Assembly: GCA_028281765.1 (NCBI GenBank)
Contig: JANQJF010000044.1
Location: 62,001 to 126,000 of the forward strand
From: Planctomycetota bacterium
Lineage (GTDB): Bacteria > Planctomycetota > UBA1135 > UBA2386
Direction of reading: 5' to 3'
DNA: 64,000 nt
The notes beneath the pieces are model-generated. The model ran no database searches and had not been told where the DNA came from. It saw only the letters and a program-made list of their open reading frames with translations. Positions 60,684 through 64,000 of this stretch are shown here, piece by piece (the first letter of the stretch is position 1; each line of letters begins with the position of its first letter). The position numbers were made by a program, and so were the translations under genes.

Positions 60684-61856
60684 TCAGGACTCGGCGGACG
60701 CCTCTTCGGCATCGTCGCCGCGCCACTCACCGATTTCGTAGCGCAGCACGCGGCAATCGATCGGCCCGTTGCGAACCGGGTGCTTGCGGCTCGCCTTCAG
60801 GCGCATGAACTTGCCTAGCTCCGGGTGACCCGAGATCACGTAGGCCGTGCTATTGGGGCATTCCCGGCGCAGGAAGTCGCCGAGATCGCGCCACGACAGT
60901 TCGTGATCCCTCTTGCCGATGCGCTCGCCGTATGGCGGGTTGCAGATCACGATCGACGGCCGCTCCGCCGGGTGAAACTGATCGAGCCGCGCGTGGTGCA
61001 CGTGGATCCGATCCCGGAGCCCCGCGAGCTGGATCGACTCACGCGCAATCGCGATCGCGCCGGGATGCCGGTCCGCGACTTCGATCCGCGGAATGTCGGC
61101 CATGCGCATGCGCTTGAACGCCTCGTTGAGAAGCTCGCTCCACGCGTCCGAATCGAAGTCCGGCCACCGCTCGAACGGAAACCGACGCTTGAGGCCCGGC
61201 GCGCGGTCCGCGGCGATCCACGCCGCCTCGATCGCGATCGTCGCCGACCCGCACATCGGATCGCAGAGCGGACTGTTCTTGTCCCACTCCGACATCAGCA
61301 CGAGCGCGGCAGCTATCGACTCGTTGAGCGGGCTCTTGACCTGGATCGGCCGGTAGCCGCGCTTGTGCAGGCTCGCGCCCGCGAGATCGCGATACAGCGT
61401 CGCCTCGTCCTGCTGCAGGAACAGCTTTAGCGGCAGATCCGGCTTCTTGACGTTCACGCTCGGCCGGCGACTCGAGCGCTCGCGAAACTGATCGACGATC
61501 GCATCCTTCACGCGGAGCGCGGCATACTTCGAGTGCCGCATTCCGGAGTCCCGCACCGACGCGTCGACCGCGAGAGTCTGCTCGACCGTCAGGTAGTCGC
61601 GCCAGTCGACCGAGCGCACGAAGTCGTAGAGCGCGTCTTCGTCGGCGGCATGCGCCACCCCGATCCGCTCCTGCAGACGCACGGCGGTGCGCAGCCACAG
61701 ACCCGCGCGATAACCGAGACGCCGGTCCCCGACGAATCGCACGCCACCGCGACCGACCTCGACGTCGTCAGCACCGAGTCCACGCAGCTCGTCCGCGAGG
61801 ACTTCCTCGACGCCGAGCGTGCACGCGGCGAAGTAGTCGAGACGGGTATCAGTCAC
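60684..61856 (-). CDS. THUMP-domain rRNA (guanine-N2)-methyltransferase, RlmL N-module-like
   Basis: 390 aa from a GTG at 61856 that overlaps the sulfotransferase stop as GTGA. The N-terminal ferredoxin-like and THUMP parts (residues 1-165: YFAACTLGVEEVLADELRGL, YRDLAGASLHKRGYRP) bind RNA. The Rossmann-type methyltransferase has SPLNESIAAAL, CDPMCGSATIAIEAAWIA for SAM, and the catalytic ICNPPYGERIG. It matches the RlmL/YcbY N-terminal half, which makes m2G2445 in 23S rRNA; the RlmK half is absent. Confidence 0.88.
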   Translation of the reverse strand: MTDTRLDYFAACTLGVEEVLADELRGLGADDVEVGRGGVRFVGDRRLGYRAGLWLRTAVRLQERIGVAHAADEDALYDFVRSVDWRDYLTVEQTLAVDASVRDSGMRHSKYAALRVKDAIVDQFRERSSRRPSVNVKKPDLPLKLFLQQDEATLYRDLAGASLHKRGYRPIQVKSPLNESIAAALVLMSEWDKNSPLCDPMCGSATIAIEAAWIAADRAPGLKRRFPFERWPDFDSDAWSELLNEAFKRMRMADIPRIEVADRHPGAIAIARESIQLAGLRDRIHVHHARLDQFHPAERPSIVICNPPYGERIGKRDHELSWRDLGDFLRRECPNSTAYVISGHPELGKFMRLKASRKHPVRNGPIDCRVLRYEIGEWRGDDAEEASAES

Positions 61857-62602
61857 CGGAAGTACTTTCCTTCGATGTAGTCGACGAACTCGCGATCGAA
61901 GCGCGTGATCGAATCCAAGAAGTCCGCGTCGAACTCGCCGAGCAAGTCGCGCGAACTCGCACCTGCCGACACGTTCTTCGCTTCGGACGGCTCGTAGGGA
62001 CGGTCGAGCACGTCGGCAATCGACCGCATGCTCTGCTCGAACCAGTCGAGGTGCCCGACGAAGTCGAAGTGGCGCTCGACGTTGTCGATCGCCCTCTGAA
62101 CTTGCTCCTCCCCGATCTCGCCAACTGGATCGTTCGCCGCGGCGAAGTAGCGCACCGTCGCGTTGTCGAGGTCGAGCAGCCCGATCTCCTCGTAGAGCTG
62201 CTTCATGCCGGCCCGCCCTTCACGCACCGCATCGGCGACCTGCGCCATCTCCGGACCGGGCAGCGTCTCGGCGTTCGTTACCGCGTAGCGATACCAGGAC
62301 ACGGCGCGCGCTTTGGGTTCGCGCACGAACCCGAGCCCGCGGCAGCCCTCGCGCACGAACCACTCGCTGTTGAAGTGGTAGTGCCCGAAGAACACGCGAA
62401 ACGTCGGCAGCAGCCGATGGTGCTCGCGCACGACCGTCTCGAAGCTGTAGGTGTGCCCGTCGGGCGCTTCCGCGATCGCGCCCGGGTAGATGAAGAGGAT
62501 CTCGTCCCGCTCGAACGCGTCGGCCAACCACGCGCGCACGGTGACGCCCGCGGTCTTCGGCACGTGGATGAAGTAGTGGAGGGGTACGATCGGCGACGTC
62601 AT
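61853..62602 (-). CDS. Sulfotransferase-family protein
   Basis: 249 aa from the ATG at 62602; the longer frame upstream has no conserved sequence. The 5'-phosphosulfate loop of PAPS binding is FIHVPKTAGVTVRAWL at the N-terminus, and the 3'-phosphate site is GLGFVREPKARAVSWYRY near residue 95. It resembles the type 2 (heparan-sulfate-like) sulfotransferases that sulfate glycans. In a marine planctomycete a polysaccharide acceptor is plausible. It is translationally coupled to the downstream rRNA methyltransferase gene. Confidence 0.8.
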   Translation of the reverse strand: MTSPIVPLHYFIHVPKTAGVTVRAWLADAFERDEILFIYPGAIAEAPDGHTYSFETVVREHHRLLPTFRVFFGHYHFNSEWFVREGCRGLGFVREPKARAVSWYRYAVTNAETLPGPEMAQVADAVREGRAGMKQLYEEIGLLDLDNATVRYFAAANDPVGEIGEEQVQRAIDNVERHFDFVGHLDWFEQSMRSIADVLDRPYEPSEAKNVSAGASSRDLLGEFDADFLDSITRFDREFVDYIEGKYFR

Positions 62603-62695
62603 GCGGAATCGGAGATTGTGCCACCCCGGCGACCTCGAAGTTACACGCTTGCCGAAATCACCAACGGCCCCATGGGGGCGGCCACTCCGCGCGCT

Positions 62696-62701
62696 TAACC
62701 T
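62696..62701 (+). promoter_or_regulatory. Candidate -10 of the toroid gene at 62709
   Basis: TAACCT ends 7 nt before the GTG at 62709. It is the main support for that start codon and for a leaderless transcript. Confidence 0.4.
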
Positions 62702-62708
62702 CGGACGC

Positions 62709-64000
62709 GTGACTTCATCGCTGCTGAAACTCGCCTTGGGCGTGCTAATCTTCGCCGGTTCGAACGGAATCGCCACGGCGCAGCACCAGATGCCCCGCAA
62801 GTTCGCCAATCGGATCGGCGGGCGCGCCAAGCTCGAAGAGCCGGTGCGCGCCGCGATCCGCGACGGTCTGGCGTGGTTCGCCGCGCACCAGGAGGACAAG
62901 GGCCACTGGGACGCGATGAAGTTCATGCGGCACGACGACGAGTCGGCGCCGAGCTCGGGCGCCGCGGCCGTGCCGCTGGACGTCGGCGTCACGGGTCTGG
63001 CGCTGCTCGCGTTCCTCGCCGACGGCCAGCTGAAGGGCGGCGAACACGAAGCAACGGTCCGCCGCGGACTCGAGTGGCTGATCGGGCAGCAGTCGAAGAA
63101 CGGTCGCATCGGCACCGCCGCGCTCAGCGAGTTCATCTACTGCCACCTGCTGAGCTCCCTCGCCCTCTTCGAGGCGTACGGGCTCAGCGGTGAGACCGCT
63201 CTGCGCGCGCCCGCTCAGAAAGCCGTCGAGTACACACTCGCCCACCGGAACCCGTACAAGGGTTGGCGCTACTTCCCGAAGGACAACGACAGCGACACGT
63301 CGGTGACCGCCTGGGCCGCCGCCACGCTCCTGACGGCACGCGAATGCGGGCTCGCCGCCGACCTGCGCGCCATCGAGGACGCGAACCTGTGGATCACCTC
63401 GATGACCGACCCCTTCCTCGGTCGGACCGGCTACGTGTCGCGCGGTGCGCGCTCGGCCCGTCTCTCGAAGGACCACGCCAGACAGTACGACCGCGGCGAC
63501 GGCGAAGCGATGGCCGGCGTGTCGCTGCTCGTATCGTTCTTCCAGGGCGTCGACCCCACCTGCAATCCGGTCCTCGAGCAGCAGCTCGCGCTGATCGCTA
63601 CGCTGCCTCCGAAGTGGGACAAGCCACACGTCGACCTCTACTTCTGGTACGGCGCCACCCACGGCATGTGGCTCGCGGGAAACGAACGACGGTGGCAGAA
63701 GTGGCGCAAGGCGCTGCACGCGGCGCTGCTCCCGGCCCAGAGCCAGGGCGGCGCGGAGCGCGGCTCCTGGGATCCGATCGGAGTCTGGGGATCGATCGGC
63801 GGACGGATCTACTCGACCGCGCTGTCGCTGCTGTGCCTTCAGGCCGAGTATCGCTATTCGAGGCTCGGCGACTCGATCGCGTTCCCCAAGACGAAAGCCT
63901 TCGGCCCGGTTCGGCGGGCGTGGCAGACCCGCAAGTTCGGCTCGCTCGCGCAGCTCATCGAGAAACTCGACGCCGACGAAGCTCTGCCTGCCGAAGAGCG
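62709..64000 (+). CDS. Secreted alpha/alpha-toroid protein, 3' part outside window
   Basis: The frame opens at a GTG (62709) and is still open at the window end, giving about 430 residues. The signal peptide ends at IATAQ (residue 25). Prenyltransferase/squalene oxidase-type repeats follow: GLAWFAAHQEDKGHWDAMKF, GVTGLALLAFLADGQ, GLEWLIGQQSKNGRIG and KGWRYFPKDNDSDTSVTAWA. Cyclase catalytic DxDD is not seen (DNDSDTS is the nearest) and the protein is exported. It is related to the protein at 39087 and to other planctomycete surface toroids. The function is unknown. Confidence 0.78.
   Translation, partial: MTSSLLKLALGVLIFAGSNGIATAQHQMPRKFANRIGGRAKLEEPVRAAIRDGLAWFAAHQEDKGHWDAMKFMRHDDESAPSSGAAAVPLDVGVTGLALLAFLADGQLKGGEHEATVRRGLEWLIGQQSKNGRIGTAALSEFIYCHLLSSLALFEAYGLSGETALRAPAQKAVEYTLAHRNPYKGWRYFPKDNDSDTSVTAWAAATLLTARECGLAADLRAIEDANLWITSMTDPFLGRTGYVSRGARSARLSKDHARQYDRGDGEAMAGVSLLVSFFQGVDPTCNPVLEQQLALIATLPPKWDKPHVDLYFWYGATHGMWLAGNERRWQKWRKALHAALLPAQSQGGAERGSWDPIGVWGSIGGRIYSTALSLLCLQAEYRYSRLGDSIAFPKTKAFGPVRRAWQTRKFGSLAQLIEKLDADEALPAEE

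Overview
The window reads as high-GC DNA from a member of the Planctomycetota. The evidence is a PSD1 cytochrome followed by a DUF1501 partner, a second planctomycete-type cytochrome c gene, an ECF sigma factor fused to a membrane-anchored extracellular part, a TPR-bearing Ser/Thr kinase, a 3-keto-disaccharide hydrolase (DUF1080) lipoprotein, and many secreted proteins whose signal peptides end in Ala-Gln. No rRNA, insertion sequence, phage gene, CRISPR array or origin was seen. There is one tRNA gene (Asp).

Layout. 1-5909: a partial DUF1080 lipoprotein, a secreted TPR-redoxin protein, a VOC enzyme, a DNRLRE-type secreted protein and leucyl aminopeptidase. 6032-9013: a compact surface-sorting locus with a secreted Arg-rich EF-hand protein, a tiny cationic PEP-CTERM protein, an EpsI-like protein and an exosortase. 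9065-19627: a DUF5916 outer-membrane protein, an MddA-like methanethiol S-methyltransferase, the kinase, a family 2 glycosyltransferase, an LD-carboxypeptidase and a YfhO-type membrane protein. 19797-27176: a minus-strand run that begins at tRNA-Asp and RNase D and continues through a heptose-type sugar operon (degenerate GmhB-like HAD, GmhA-like isomerase, HddA-like kinase), a B12-radical SAM enzyme and a large unknown protein.

27578-41063: a PBP-like lipoprotein whose two halves appear in swapped order, a cytochrome-LRR-YHS fusion, a thioredoxin-like/TPR lipoprotein, an NHL protein, a set of secreted beta-rich proteins that includes two tandem paralogues, and a secreted alpha/alpha-toroid protein. 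41126-54449: the membrane-tethered sigma factor, an FG-GAP protein lying between two decayed gene starts, the PSD1/DUF1501 pair, and a giant protein of carboxypeptidase-regulatory-like repeats. 54509-64000: a TerB-DnaJ protein, a two-gene trans-3-hydroxy-L-proline pathway, a GH78 alpha-L-rhamnosidase, OsmC, an RlmL-like rRNA methyltransferase, a sulfotransferase and a second secreted toroid protein cut by the window end.

Several genes have a TANNNT hexamer 6-8 nt before the start codon and no Shine-Dalgarno sequence, which suggests leaderless mRNAs. The strongest candidates for new biology are the permuted binding protein, the sigma factor-receptor fusion, the exosortase locus with its polycationic cargo, the heptose operon with a catalytically dead GmhB relative, and the hydroxyproline pair.
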